Source: Helicostylum pulchrum (taxonomy: Eukaryota; Mucoromycota; Mucoromycetes; Mucorales; Mucoraceae). From it: a stretch of 49,888 nt of DNA. The notes below the pieces were generated by a model that saw only the letters and a list, made by a program, of their open reading frames with translations, ran no database searches and was not told where the DNA came from. How positions within the stretch are numbered: position 1 is the stretch's first letter; every line of letters begins with the position of its first letter. The stretch lies in the NCBI GenBank assembly GCA_025677825.1, contig JAIXMO010000100.1, forward strand, positions 1-49,888, given 5' to 3'. Shown in pieces: positions 32,236-41,879 of this stretch. Made by a program: the position numbers and the translations under genes.

Positions 32236-34488
32236 ATGCCACCTAAAACTCATCGTAAGAAACCCTTTAGTGGTAAACAAAAGAAGCAACAGTTATACGA
32301 AAAGAATGCCAAGAAACAAGAAATGGGTATTTTAGTTTACAAATGATAAAAAAAACTCCACGTAACTAAACAAGATAAATAGCAACTTTTGTTGACCCAA
32401 GCTCTTTTGACTACTTGCAACGTGATATGAACGCTAAACCTCGGTCAACTTTGGGAGATAGTTTCGTACCAGCTGTCAGAAAAAATGCAACTACTGTAGA
32501 CTTCCAACAAAAATTAGTCAGCGAAGATAAAAAGTAACAAAAAAGATAGTCTACTTGAAAAGTGGTAAATAACTCACACGCACACTTTTTTTTATTATAT
32601 AGACTTGTATCTGTATTTGAAAGATTATCAGGTCAAGAAATCGAAACTGAGAAATTAAAGAGTATGCAACCATTAAAACGTTTACCCAAGGTAAAAATTC
32701 ATAAGCGTACAGTGTGTCAAATTCAATATGACCAACAAAAAAAAAATAGGATTGTATGGAGATCAAACCAGACGAGTATTCAGAGTATATCGAGTTTCCC
32801 AAGAGACCTACGTGGACATACGATATGACTAAAGAAGATGTCGAGAAGCAAGAGATTGAGAGTTTTAATAATTGGGTAAAGGCAGTAGAGGATACATATG
32901 GAGGAGAGCAATTAAGTTGGTTTGAAAGAAATTTAGAAGTGTGGCGTCAATTGTAAAGTATTCACCATTTTTTTTATTATTATTCATTCGTTTCCCATTT
33001 ACTAACTATATAATAGGTGGAGAGTGTTAGAAATCAGTGATGTAATCTTGATTGTGATGGATATTAGAAACCCGTTATTACACTTCCCTCGCTCGTTGTA
33101 TAAATACGTAACCCACAAACTCAAGCGAAAGATCATTGGTATTTTCAACAAGGTGGATCTTGTTTCTGAATTCACTGTGTTTGCATGGAAAAAGTATTTT
33201 GAAGAAGAGTTTCCTAATTTGAGAATCGCTACTTTTAGCTGTTTCCCAAGAGATCCCAACTTGATTGATGATACTGCAACATGTAAGAAAAAAGAAATTT
33301 TTTGCGTGTATTTTTTTTTATACTTACTCGCCCAGTTTAGATGCTCTTAAAACTCAAATGAAAAGACCAAGGAAACGTTACTACCATGCACAAGGTGTAA
33401 AGAATATATTATCCGTATGTCGTGATACTGTGATTAAGCCGGGTGTTCATGTAGATTGGAAATCTGTTATTGCCCAATATGATGAAGATAATCCCAAGCA
33501 TGACGATAGTGGGGATGACAGTGGGGATGATGACGATAGTGATACAGGCAGTATGGATGGATTAGGTATTTATTTGTAACACACGCACACACACATAAAA
33601 CATTAAAATTTAACTTCTTTGTAGATGACGAATTTAGTAAAATCTTGGAAATTACAGGCAGAGAAATCAACCCACATACCGATTACTTGACATTAGGTTT
33701 AGTCGGTCACCCCAACGTTGGAAAAAGTAGTTTGATTAACAGTATTATGAGAAGAACAGTCGTAAGCGCTAGTCGTACACCTGGTCACACCAAGCATTTT
33801 CAAACTATTCATATTGCTGAAAATCTTCGACTTTGTGATTCTCCCGGTTTAGTATTTCCTGCATTGATTCCCAGAGCACTTCAAGTAAGTCATTTTTTTT
33901 TGTGTCTAGAATTTTACTCTAAAACGCGTGTAATTCATATTAGATTGTTTCGGGTATGTATCCTATTGCTCAAGTACAAGAACCTTACAGTGCTATTCGT
34001 TATTTGGTAAAAAAGAAACGATTTGCTTTAAAAAATTTTAACAGTGCACTGAAAAAAATATTACATCTCTTTAGGCTGAACATATCGCTTTGGAAAAGGT
34101 TTTATCGGTAACGCCACCAGAAGACTGGGATAAATCAGAAACATATGTATGGACAGCATGGTCTATCTGTGAAGAGTTTGCGGAACAACGAGGTTTCCAT
34201 ACAGCTAAAGCAGCTCGTCCAGATGTCTACAGAGCAGCCAATACCATTCTACGTCTGACTGCAGATGGTAGAATCTTGTTATCGTTTAAACCACCTGGAT
34301 TCTTTTCCACCACAAAGTATGAAAAGTTACGTGTGATTGAAGCTGATTTAAAGCGAGATAATGAGGATGATGACGATGAGGAAGAGGACCTTTCGGAGGA
34401 TGAGTATGATCCTGGTAACACGCATACAAGACAGAATTTGTTGATTACGAGAGGTGGGTTTAGCGCATTGTTATCTGATTCAGAGTAA
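32236..34488 (+). CDS. GNL1-type circularly permuted GTPase
   Basis: Nine exons: 32236-32326, 32383-32533, 32603-32690, 32750-32952, 33017-33282, 33341-33565, 33625-33884, 33944-34006, 34075-34488, giving 586 residues (human GNL1 is 607). The basic N-terminus (RKKPFSGKQKKQQLYEK) and the PTWTYDM and WFERNLEVWRQLWRVLE segments match GNL1 rather than Lsg1. The GTPase motifs are in the permuted order of the YlqF/YawG (MMR1/HSR1) group: DIRNP about 193-197, G4 NKVD 222-225, then G1 GHPNVGKSS 369-377, the G2-region RTPGHTKHFQ 392-401 and G3 DSPG 413-416. A C-terminal domain (TAKAARPDVYRAANTILRL) and an acidic tail follow. Relatives act in ribosome assembly or nucleolar transport; the specific role of GNL1 is less clear. 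Confidence 0.9.
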
Positions 34489-35034
34489 CATTGCCTTTAT
34501 ATATATATATAAAATGCAACTGTAAAAAATGATGAAAATGGGTCATGTTTCTTTTAATAAAGTGCTACTGTGTCACTCTCAGTGTTAAATGGACTCCGCC
34601 TTTTTTATTTATTTATTTGGGTACTTTAGGAAATGCAGTTACTTGACTGAAATTTGAGATCAAACAATTAAACATTTAACGCCAAGTGATTTTAAAAATG
34701 CTTGGATAAAATATGTTTACTAAGAAGAAGAGAGAAAAAGTATTTGAGCTGACAATCTATTAGAACTAGCTCTGTTTCACCAATGTTACTTTAAAATTGC
34801 GACAACATATGAATTTATATTAAAAAGATCTAGTGTTCACAAGTTTGCTGAGCGAAAAGAGAGACACTTGGAAAAAAAAAACCTACAAACCCTACCCGGG
34901 AGTTACAAAAAAGAAAAATAACGTCATTTTATTCCACAAAAATAAAATAAATAAGAAAGGGTTCCTTTTTTCTTTCTCTCTCTCTCTCTTTTTCTTTATA
35001 TACAAACTAAATATATATATATTTTAAAAAAAAC
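34489..35034. other. Intergenic region, about 550 bp
   Basis: Between the GNL1 stop and the Lsb5 start. AT-rich, with a (TA)n run just after the stop and a CT-rich patch (about 34970-34990) before the next start codon. No gene was seen. Confidence 0.5.
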
Positions 35035-36589
35035 ATGGGGTTCTTTGCAGACGATATTCAAAAGACTTCAGTGACTTTATATATTGGTAAAATTATATAC
35101 AGCAAGCATATTAGTTTTTATCTTTTTTAACAGCCTTTACTTTTTATTAAGAGAGACTTTCTAATCTCGAAGAAGTCGATTGGTACCTCTTACAACAGTT
35201 GTCAGAATCAATTCAAATGCAAGAAAGTGGTCCTCGAGAAGCAGTAGAAGCAGTTCGAAAGAAGCTTAAACACGGTGGCACTCAACAAAAATTAAGAGTA
35301 CTTGAGGTAATATAAAAAGGCTTTTTTTTAAAAAAAAAAAGATGGGATTTTAAATTTTAAAGTTATAGGTTCTTAAATTATTGATGGAAAACAGTAACCA
35401 ACAATTTCACAGTAAGTTAAAGAGAGAGTGTGATAATAATTATAAAAACATGGATTAAACAAAGAGAAAAAACTTTTTTTTTTAGGACAATTCCTTGCCA
35501 ATGAAAAAATGAAAGAGAGATTTGAATTAATTCTTTCCTCCCCGGTATGAAACACAAAAAAAAAAAAATACTGTATCACTTATATTTTGTACATGTAGGC
35601 TGAAAATCAAGCAGTAAAGAAAGAACTTGTATCGCTTTTAGGAGCATGGTCAGCGAAATACAAGAGTGAACCAGGTATGCACGCTATTGCCGAATTATAT
35701 GAAATTGGAAGAGGTTCACGTCGTGTAAGTATAATACAAAACAAAACAAAAAAGAGGGCTTATGAGAAACTTATCGTTTTATATACATGTATAGGCTCGT
35801 CCACATATAAATACAGAAAACGTCAATCGATCTCCAATTACACAATCGCCCGTAACAGCCACACGATCTATCAACTCACCCGTCACACCTCCTTCACCCT
35901 CACCCACGCGACCAGAAAAGCGTAGATCGTTACCACCGCCTCGACCAGCAGCACCAGCAGTGATAGAACCCAAGCCCAAGATTATTAATAAACCACGTAG
36001 CCATAGCTCAGCAGCAGCCACCGGCGGCGGCAGCAGCAGCTCACCTACACGTGTCTTTAACTTTGAAAAGGCTAAACCCAAGATCATTGAAGAAATCGCA
36101 GTAGCCAATCAAAACTCCAACAACTTGGTGAACGCGCTTAAACTGATCAACACGTCTGAAGACAGATGGGAGATAGATTTACAGCACGATAAGAATCTGC
36201 AAGAGGTACGTAATAAATGTGAGGAATCCAAAAAGAAGATTGTCAGATACGCTCGATTGGTTGAGAACGAGGAATGGATTGGTACTTTGTTAGCTACAAA
36301 CGAACAGCTTTTGAAGGCGTTGGATATGTACGATGTGATGTTGGTGGGAGAAATACCAGCTGCTTGGTTAAAGGCACAACAGGCTCAACAAAATGCCATC
36401 TCGTACTATGATCATATACAGCCTGCACCACCAAAACAAATTAGAGCGCCTCCTCCTCCACCACCAAACAGAATTACTTTACCCGTTGAACAGGCCTTTT
36501 CAGATATGCAAGTGTCCAAATATGAAGAAGAAGATCTCGATCCATTTGCTGATCCTGTCACTCCAATTGAAGATGAAAATAGAAGGTAG
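35035..36589 (+). CDS. Lsb5-like VHS/GAT endocytic protein
   Basis: Six exons: 35035-35086, 35152-35306, 35369-35411, 35486-35544, 35599-35724, 35795-36589, giving 409 residues (yeast Lsb5 is 354). The VHS domain spans about residues 5-140, with ERLSNLEEVDWYLLQQLSES, KLRVLEVLKLLMENSN, FHRQFLANEKM and LLGAWSAKYK in order. A Pro/Ser-rich basic linker is followed by a GAT-like helical bundle (about 230-330: INTSEDRWEIDLQHDKNLQE to NEQLLKALDMYDVML) and a Pro-rich tail (APPPPPPNR). Lsb5 links ubiquitin and Arf signals to Sla1 and the actin regulator Las17/WASP at endocytic sites. Pro-rich tails in this family bind SH3 domains. The last exon as given ends at TAG 36587-36589, which overlaps a possible 5' splice site, so a longer form is possible. 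Confidence 0.85.
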
Positions 36590-36742
36590 TAAAATAATAC
36601 ACACGAAATATACTTTTTTATTGTTTATTTACTTTTTTTATATAAATATATTAGGGGTTATATGTAGGAATGGGGCCCGTTTAAATAATATGTAAATTAA
36701 ATTATGAAATAAAAATATATTCTTTTTAATATGTGTACGTAG

Positions 36743-36836
36743 AAATGACGCCAGAGAGATTTATGGTTACACTGCATTATACAACTTAACAGTAAGTCAA
36801 AAATATCTTGTATGGGTCAAGTATTCTCACAGTTAG
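36743..36836 (+). other. Possible extra 3' exon of the Lsb5-like gene
   Basis: The stop of the main form lies inside AGAAG|GTAGTA. Splicing from 36586 to the acceptor TACGTAG at 36742 keeps the frame and adds NDAREIYGYTALYNLT and more, ending at TAG 36834-36836 (439 residues in all). The intron would be 157 bp, longer than the others of this gene. The added residues look protein-like, unlike random AT-rich sequence. A GTAAGT at 36792 could also start yet another intron. Confidence 0.4.
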
Positions 36837-38022
36837 AAAGAAAAAAAAATCTATAAATATAAAAAGTCTATATATACACTGATAGGTTTTAGTTTTTGTC
36901 TCGTACATTGCTTACGAAAAAAAAACCTTAATAATTCATTTAATCAAAAGGTTGCAGTGTATTTAATATTTTATAAGTGTACACACAGGAGGTAATAGAG
37001 GGGGATGACCTCCTCTACATATGCTAGAAAGGCAGGGAATTTTTTTTTTTTACTGTGTGTATTTCGACGCCACTTTTTTTTTTTGTAGGTGCAATTGATT
37101 TAACTGACATCTTTTTTTTTTTTTTGAGCAGGTTTCGTAAATGCAAGATCGATTAACTTGTATATTTATCTCACACAGCTGATACTGCTCATAAACAAGA
37201 ACAGTTATAAAAATATAAAAGTGGCTGATCCACAAAAAAAAAGTTTAAGGGCGTGCACGTACACAAGTTCATTAAATATAGTTATTGAAACTATTTAAAG
37301 GAGTTTTGATAAATTATATTTAGAGCATACTAACTGTCAATAATAGCTTAAACACGTCTTATTGGAATGTACCTCGATACGCAAAAAACTACTATAATCT
37401 CCCCTTCTCTCGATTAAAAGGTTTTTTCTCCCCTTTTTTTTTTTCTTCTTCATTGTCATGCTACGCACCTTTCGTATGTGTGCTGCCGAAACAATGCAAT
37501 TGAAAAAATATGTACACGGGAAAAAAAAGGGATATACACACATCTGTATGTGTGTGACATATCATTAAACAATATTTTGCATATGTAACCTGTCAAAGAC
37601 TCTATCTTTTTTTTAAAAAAAAAAATATATCCCGGAATTTTATGGTGTCTGTCTTATATGCTGTTGATCTTTACTACTAGCATATATATAAAATTGTCCC
37701 GAAGCAAACCTTGACAAAAATTACATCACACCTCGGTTATAAAGAAGGGAGGGTCTACAAATGATTACATCACATGAATTTATATATATACTTGTCTCAG
37801 CTTTACACGGGAGAAAGAAAAAAACGTACACAGATGACCCCTCCATCTTTTTCTTTTTTTTTTGTTTAACACCAAAAAAGTTATTTTTGGTGCTTTTTGC
37901 TCATAAATCAATACAGCGTTTTCAATTAAGATTCCGCTTAGTTATTTTTACTTTTTTTTTTTTCTACTCTAGTTTTCCTCTTTTTCTCTTTTCTCTTATA
38001 TTTTTGTTTTTTTAGTTATATA
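36837..38022. other. Intergenic region, about 1.2 kb
   Basis: AT-rich sequence with many T runs. A 7-bp perfect inverted repeat (AGGAGGT at 36987-36993 and ACCTCCT at 37008-37014) flanks a purine-rich loop. Two long pyrimidine tracts precede the RhoGAP start codon. No gene was seen. Confidence 0.5.
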
Positions 38023-39217
38023 ATGGATGTAGATTCCAATAAAGATACACTAATAAAAAGTTGGTGGAAAAAAGTCACGAATAATCCAATTAGTAAACCA
38101 GTTTCTCAAAAACAAGGTAATGAAAAAGAAAGAGAGAAAAAGTTACAACTTGTTAAAATATAAAAAAAGATCAAATATTTGGAGTACCACTACAAGATAG
38201 TTTAAGATGTGCTAGAGCAGCTATTGCCTATGTTGATAATGATGTTCAATATTGTGGATTTATTCCAGTGATTGTTGCCAAATGTGGATCGTATCTGAAA
38301 GACCAAGGTAAATATATATATATAAAGGTTTTATTATGTATAACGTATACATATATATAAAAAGTTTCATTTTAAGGTCTTTATACCGAAGGAGTTTTTC
38401 GCATGAGCGGCAGGTAAAAATAAATAAAAAAAGGGCATAGACTTAATTCATATCCATTTGCTTAAAAAAAATCGTTTTATAACAAAAAAGTGCTAAACGT
38501 ATTGGTCAACTGCAACAAATATTTAATACACCACCAGATTACGGCAGACAATTAGACTGGAAAGGATACTCAGTTCATGATGCAGCCAACGTACTACGCA
38601 GATTCCTCAACTACTTACCAGAACCAGTAATTATCCACGCACTCTACCAGCCCTTTCGTAACGTTATACTCACGGACCATTCAGAATCCAAACGAGTCGA
38701 ATTATTTCAAACCTTGATTGATCAATTACCAGAACCGCACCAATATCTTTTATTTTATCTACTAGATTTGTTATCCTTCTTTAGCCAAAATGTCCACATC
38801 ACTAAAATGGATACCTTTAATTTAGCTTCGGTGTTTACGCCTGGTATCTTACTTGATCCAGACCATGCGCTTAATCCAGCTCAGTACAAGACATCGCAAA
38901 AGGTAGTGCAGTTCTTGGTTGAGCATCAGCACTGCTTCAAGATGCCACATTCGTCTCGATTTCCTGCATCGGAAAAACAAAACAAAGATCTCAACTTGAC
39001 TACAACGGAATCGTTTATTTCGTCTACTACCGCGGACTCGTTATTCTCTATGTGTGCGTCAAGACCTCTCTCGGTCGATTTGTCTGCAAATAAAGAGCAT
39101 GTCATCAAGAGAGCAAAGACCATGCCTTCTAGAAGATCAAAGTACGGTCCTGATGACCCTTTACAAATTGTTCAATTAAATAAATCTGTCATTGAAACGG
39201 CAGGACATGACAAATAA
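38023..39217 (+). CDS. Sac7/Bag7-like Rho GTPase-activating protein
   Basis: Four exons: 38023-38116, 38170-38307, 38377-38413, 38491-39217, giving 331 residues. The RhoGAP domain spans about residues 32-235. It opens with IFGVPLQDSLRCARAAIAYV, continues PVIVAKCGSYLKDQGLYTEG, and has the catalytic arginine finger Arg86 in GVFRMSGS, created by joining exons 3 and 4. SVHDAANVLRRFLNYLPEPV and LASVFTPGIL follow. The FGVPL..SL opening and the VHDAA..LRRFLN block are characteristic of yeast Sac7 and Bag7, which turn off Rho1 in cell-wall integrity and actin control. A Ser/Thr-rich tail with a basic patch (KRAKTMPSRRSKYG) follows and could be phosphorylated. The gene is shorter than Sac7 (654 residues), lacking a long N-terminus. 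Confidence 0.9.
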
Positions 39218-39378
39218 AAAAAGTCTATAATACAGTCGACGTCATCTATTTTTTTTTATATATATTACTCTGTCGAGATGGTCCGGTAACCAGAGCCTAA
39301 AGCCCAAAAAAAAATTGCCCTGGGCCTTTAAAAATTTTGTTTTTCTTTTCTTACCTTATATTATTATATTTTTTCAAG

Positions 39379-39658
39379 ATGCCTGTTGCTAGAATTGTTT
39401 CCTCTCCTCACTTTTCCTTCATCACCCCCGAGAAGTTCGTTAGAGTGTAAGAAATAAATACAATGCCACCTGAGAGAGAGAAAAAACTAAACTAAGTTTT
39501 TATATGTGTGTAGTGCTCCTAACCTCGCCACCTGGGGTTTCGCTGCTGGTTCTGCCGTCCTCCTTTTAGGTTCTGACATTCCTTTGTTGAAGAAGGATAT
39601 CTTGAGCAAGATTCCCGTTGTTGGTAGCTACTGGGCCGTTGAAGAAGCTTCCGAATAA
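39379..39658 (+). CDS. QCR10-like subunit of ubiquinol-cytochrome c reductase
   Basis: Two-exon gene, 39379-39446 and 39514-39658, giving 70 residues. The splice (GT|GTAAGA to TGTGTAG|T) joins KFVR to VAPNLATWGFAAGSAVLL in phase. The layout matches QCR10 / UQCR11-type small subunits of complex III. It has a short basic N-terminus, the APNL..WG entry to a single membrane helix (about residues 24-42), then a hydrophilic end with LLKKDILSKIPVVGSYW, where the KIP..G motif is typical. It sits in the inner mitochondrial membrane. Codon choice is strongly C-ending, like the ribosomal-protein gene, which fits high expression. The gene is too small for simple ORF searches and easy to miss. Confidence 0.8.
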
Positions 39659-39820
39659 ACACAAAATATGTACAAATTAAAAAAAGAGAGCATATTAATT
39701 AAAAAAAAAGATACAGACCGTTATAGGCCTTTGTAGAAAATATGTTTAAAAAAAAGTTTATTTTTTGTTGAAAGTTCGAGACCAAGGAGTTTTACGTTTT
39801 TGGGTGAGTAGGGTTAATTT

Positions 39821-39822
<2 letters not shown>

Positions 39823-39852
<30 letters not shown>
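39823..39852. repeat. (TG)15 microsatellite
   Basis: Thirty bases of uninterrupted TG dinucleotide, followed by a degenerate TG/CG continuation. Confidence 0.85.
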
Positions 39853-39853
<1 letters not shown>

Positions 39854-40065
39854 CTGCGTGTGTCTGTACGTAGGATATAAATATATCCAAATGTGTACTT
39901 TCGTAAAAAAAAATAAAAAAAAGGGAAGGGGGTCAAAAAAAAGAAAAATGGATGTGGGGGGTTATGTATTTCCTTTTGTTCCTTGAATGTGATTGTTAAT
40001 AATAAAACTCCCTCGAAAAAAGGTGTTCCAAGTACTTTTCCCCTTTGTATAGAAATATTAAAATT

Positions 40066-40079
40066 CTATATAAAAAGGA
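40066..40079 (+). promoter_or_regulatory. TATA-like element of the GH16 gene
   Basis: CTATATAAAAAGGACT lies about 65-70 bp before the GH16 start codon, followed by a T-rich stretch. Spacing and sequence suit a core promoter of an inducible or strongly expressed gene. Confidence 0.5.
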
Positions 40080-40138
40080 CTCTTTTTTTTATCATCTTTT
40101 TTATTATTATTATTCTTTATAATTCATACTTTTATATA

Positions 40139-41247
40139 ATGTTGGTCCCTTTTACTTCAATTGGTTTAGTTACCATTTTTTCATCACTTGTTCAAGCTTA
40201 CGTTCTTCCCGAAAGCCCACAACATCCGCCGTGCGTTGATAGTCACTCCACATTCGGTGACTCTCTTGATGGTTGGATCCTGGAACGAGGTTCTACCGCT
40301 AATAATTATGAACACTCCCCTACTGATGGCCTCGTCATGAAAATTACTGCTCCTGGTGAATATGTTCGTTTAAATGATAATTCGACTGTTGATAATTGTA
40401 AGTTTCTTTAAAGCAATAACAAAACAAAACAAAACGAAAAAGCTAAAAACAAAAATAATTCTGCAGTGCCTTATAATAAAGTTGAAGGAAAAGGCTTTAC
40501 ATTTAATGCTACTTCGTATATGCAGTATGGTCGCTTTAGTGCCACGGTGAAATCAGCCGATGTTCCTGGAGCTGTCACTGCTGTCATCTTGATTGCAGAC
40601 GATGGAGATGAAATTGATTTTGAATTATTAGCAGGTGGGTCTGAAACCATCACGTAAGTTTTTTTTTTTTTTGCAATTAAAAAGTTCTACTTTTGCAAAC
40701 TTATTACGATTTTTTTTTAGGAGCAATTACTTTTGGGGAAAGAAGATCGTTTATGGTGCCAATGGTAGAACAATAGATCCTCCCGCAAAAGCTACTTGGG
40801 AACAATTTTATACTTATACAATTGACTGGTAAAAAACGTATACGTGAGTCCATTACTTTTGGTGCTTACAATTTATTTTTTTAGGTCTCCTGAACGTATT
40901 ATCTGGTATATTGATGGCAAGGAAATTCGTAGAACCACAAAAGCTGAAACAGGTATTGCTTACCCTTCTTCTGCAGCGTAAGTAATTTCTTTAGTTTAGA
41001 CTGATGTCATATGTTAACTCCTTATTCAATCGTAGTCGTGTTCAAATTGGTCTTTGGGACGGTAGTGGGGTCAGTGGAACGGCTCAATGGGCTCGAGGTC
41101 CTATCGACGTAAGTTTCCTTCTTTTTTCTTTCTGTGTATTTCATTCTAACTCTTTCTTAGTGGAAAGCTCGTAACAACAAGGATATCAGAGCATACGTTA
41201 AAGATGTTACCATCGAATGTGCTTCTAAGGATAACAAAGTTGTTTAG
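40139..41247 (+). CDS. Secreted GH16 glucanase/transglycosylase, CRH-like
   Basis: Six exons: 40139-40397, 40467-40653, 40721-40828, 40885-40977, 41036-41108, 41161-41247, giving 268 residues. A signal peptide covers residues 1-20 (hydrophobic, ending VQA). The GH16 active-site motif is DEIDFELLAG, with Glu135 as nucleophile, Asp137 and Glu139 as acid/base by family analogy. Downstream are the usual substrate-cleft segments FYTYTIDWSPERIIWYIDG and VQIGLWDGSGVSGTAQWARG. CRH-type enzymes cut and re-join chitin and beta-glucan in the cell wall. The protein has no chitin-binding module and no Ser/Thr-rich tail or GPI-attachment signal, so it is probably released rather than anchored, unlike yeast Crh1. 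Fungal endo-glucanases of GH16 are the alternative specificity. Confidence 0.9.
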
Positions 41248-41879
41248 TTAGCATAAAAAAAAAACCCTCATACATCTTACTTTTATAACCATATTCATTC
41301 ATTTATTTTTAACTCCTTTGTTCATCTTTTTTTTTATTTATATATATATTATATATTTCCTTTTTATTCATTTATTTTTACTATACTAGAAAAAAAAATT
41401 ATATTTTTTTAGTTGCAATAAAATTTGGCGCGCTTCATCTACAATTAAAGCTTGTATAAATGTTTGTGCGATCTCATGCGGACCATCTAAGATTTTATTT
41501 TTTATTTGTATGTACATGTATAAAAAGATATTCTACATTAAGTAGCGCACACGCACACAAAATAACAGTGACACGGTCTCCTTTATTTATTTATTTAGTT
41601 TCTCCTTGCAGTGATATATAACAAGTATGATATACAAGATGTATAAGAAAAGAAAAAAAATCTATTTATACCAAAATAAATGTGTCACTTTAGTAAAAAT
41701 ATATTTGTGTGTGCGTGTATAATTATTTTTTTTGGAGAATGTGTATTCGGAGAATTGGGGAAAAAAACTCTTTTTTTGTTCGTAGAACATTTACTGTTCT
41801 CAAGTGCCTGAATTAAAACAGTATAAAAAAAAAGTTCCTGTCATAATTCTTTTTTTTTCTTTTTTGTAAATATAATAAA
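41248..41879. other. Intergenic region, about 630 bp
   Basis: AT-rich spacer between the GH16 stop and the anillin-like gene start, with runs of TTTATT and a GTGTGTGCGTGT patch near 41706. No gene was seen. Confidence 0.5.

Larger units (their letters stand above)
39659..40138. other. Intergenic region with (TG)n repeat and GH16 promoter
   Basis: About 480 bp containing a (TG)15 repeat, G-rich short runs near 39925-39960 and a TATA-like element before the GH16 gene. No separate gene was seen; the open frames across it are low-complexity. Confidence 0.5.

Noticed and set aside
36837..36960. A further exon of the Lsb5-like gene after GTAAGT at 36792
   Set aside because: The next frame (VLVFVSYIAYEKK) is AT-rich and ends quickly; not supported enough to call.
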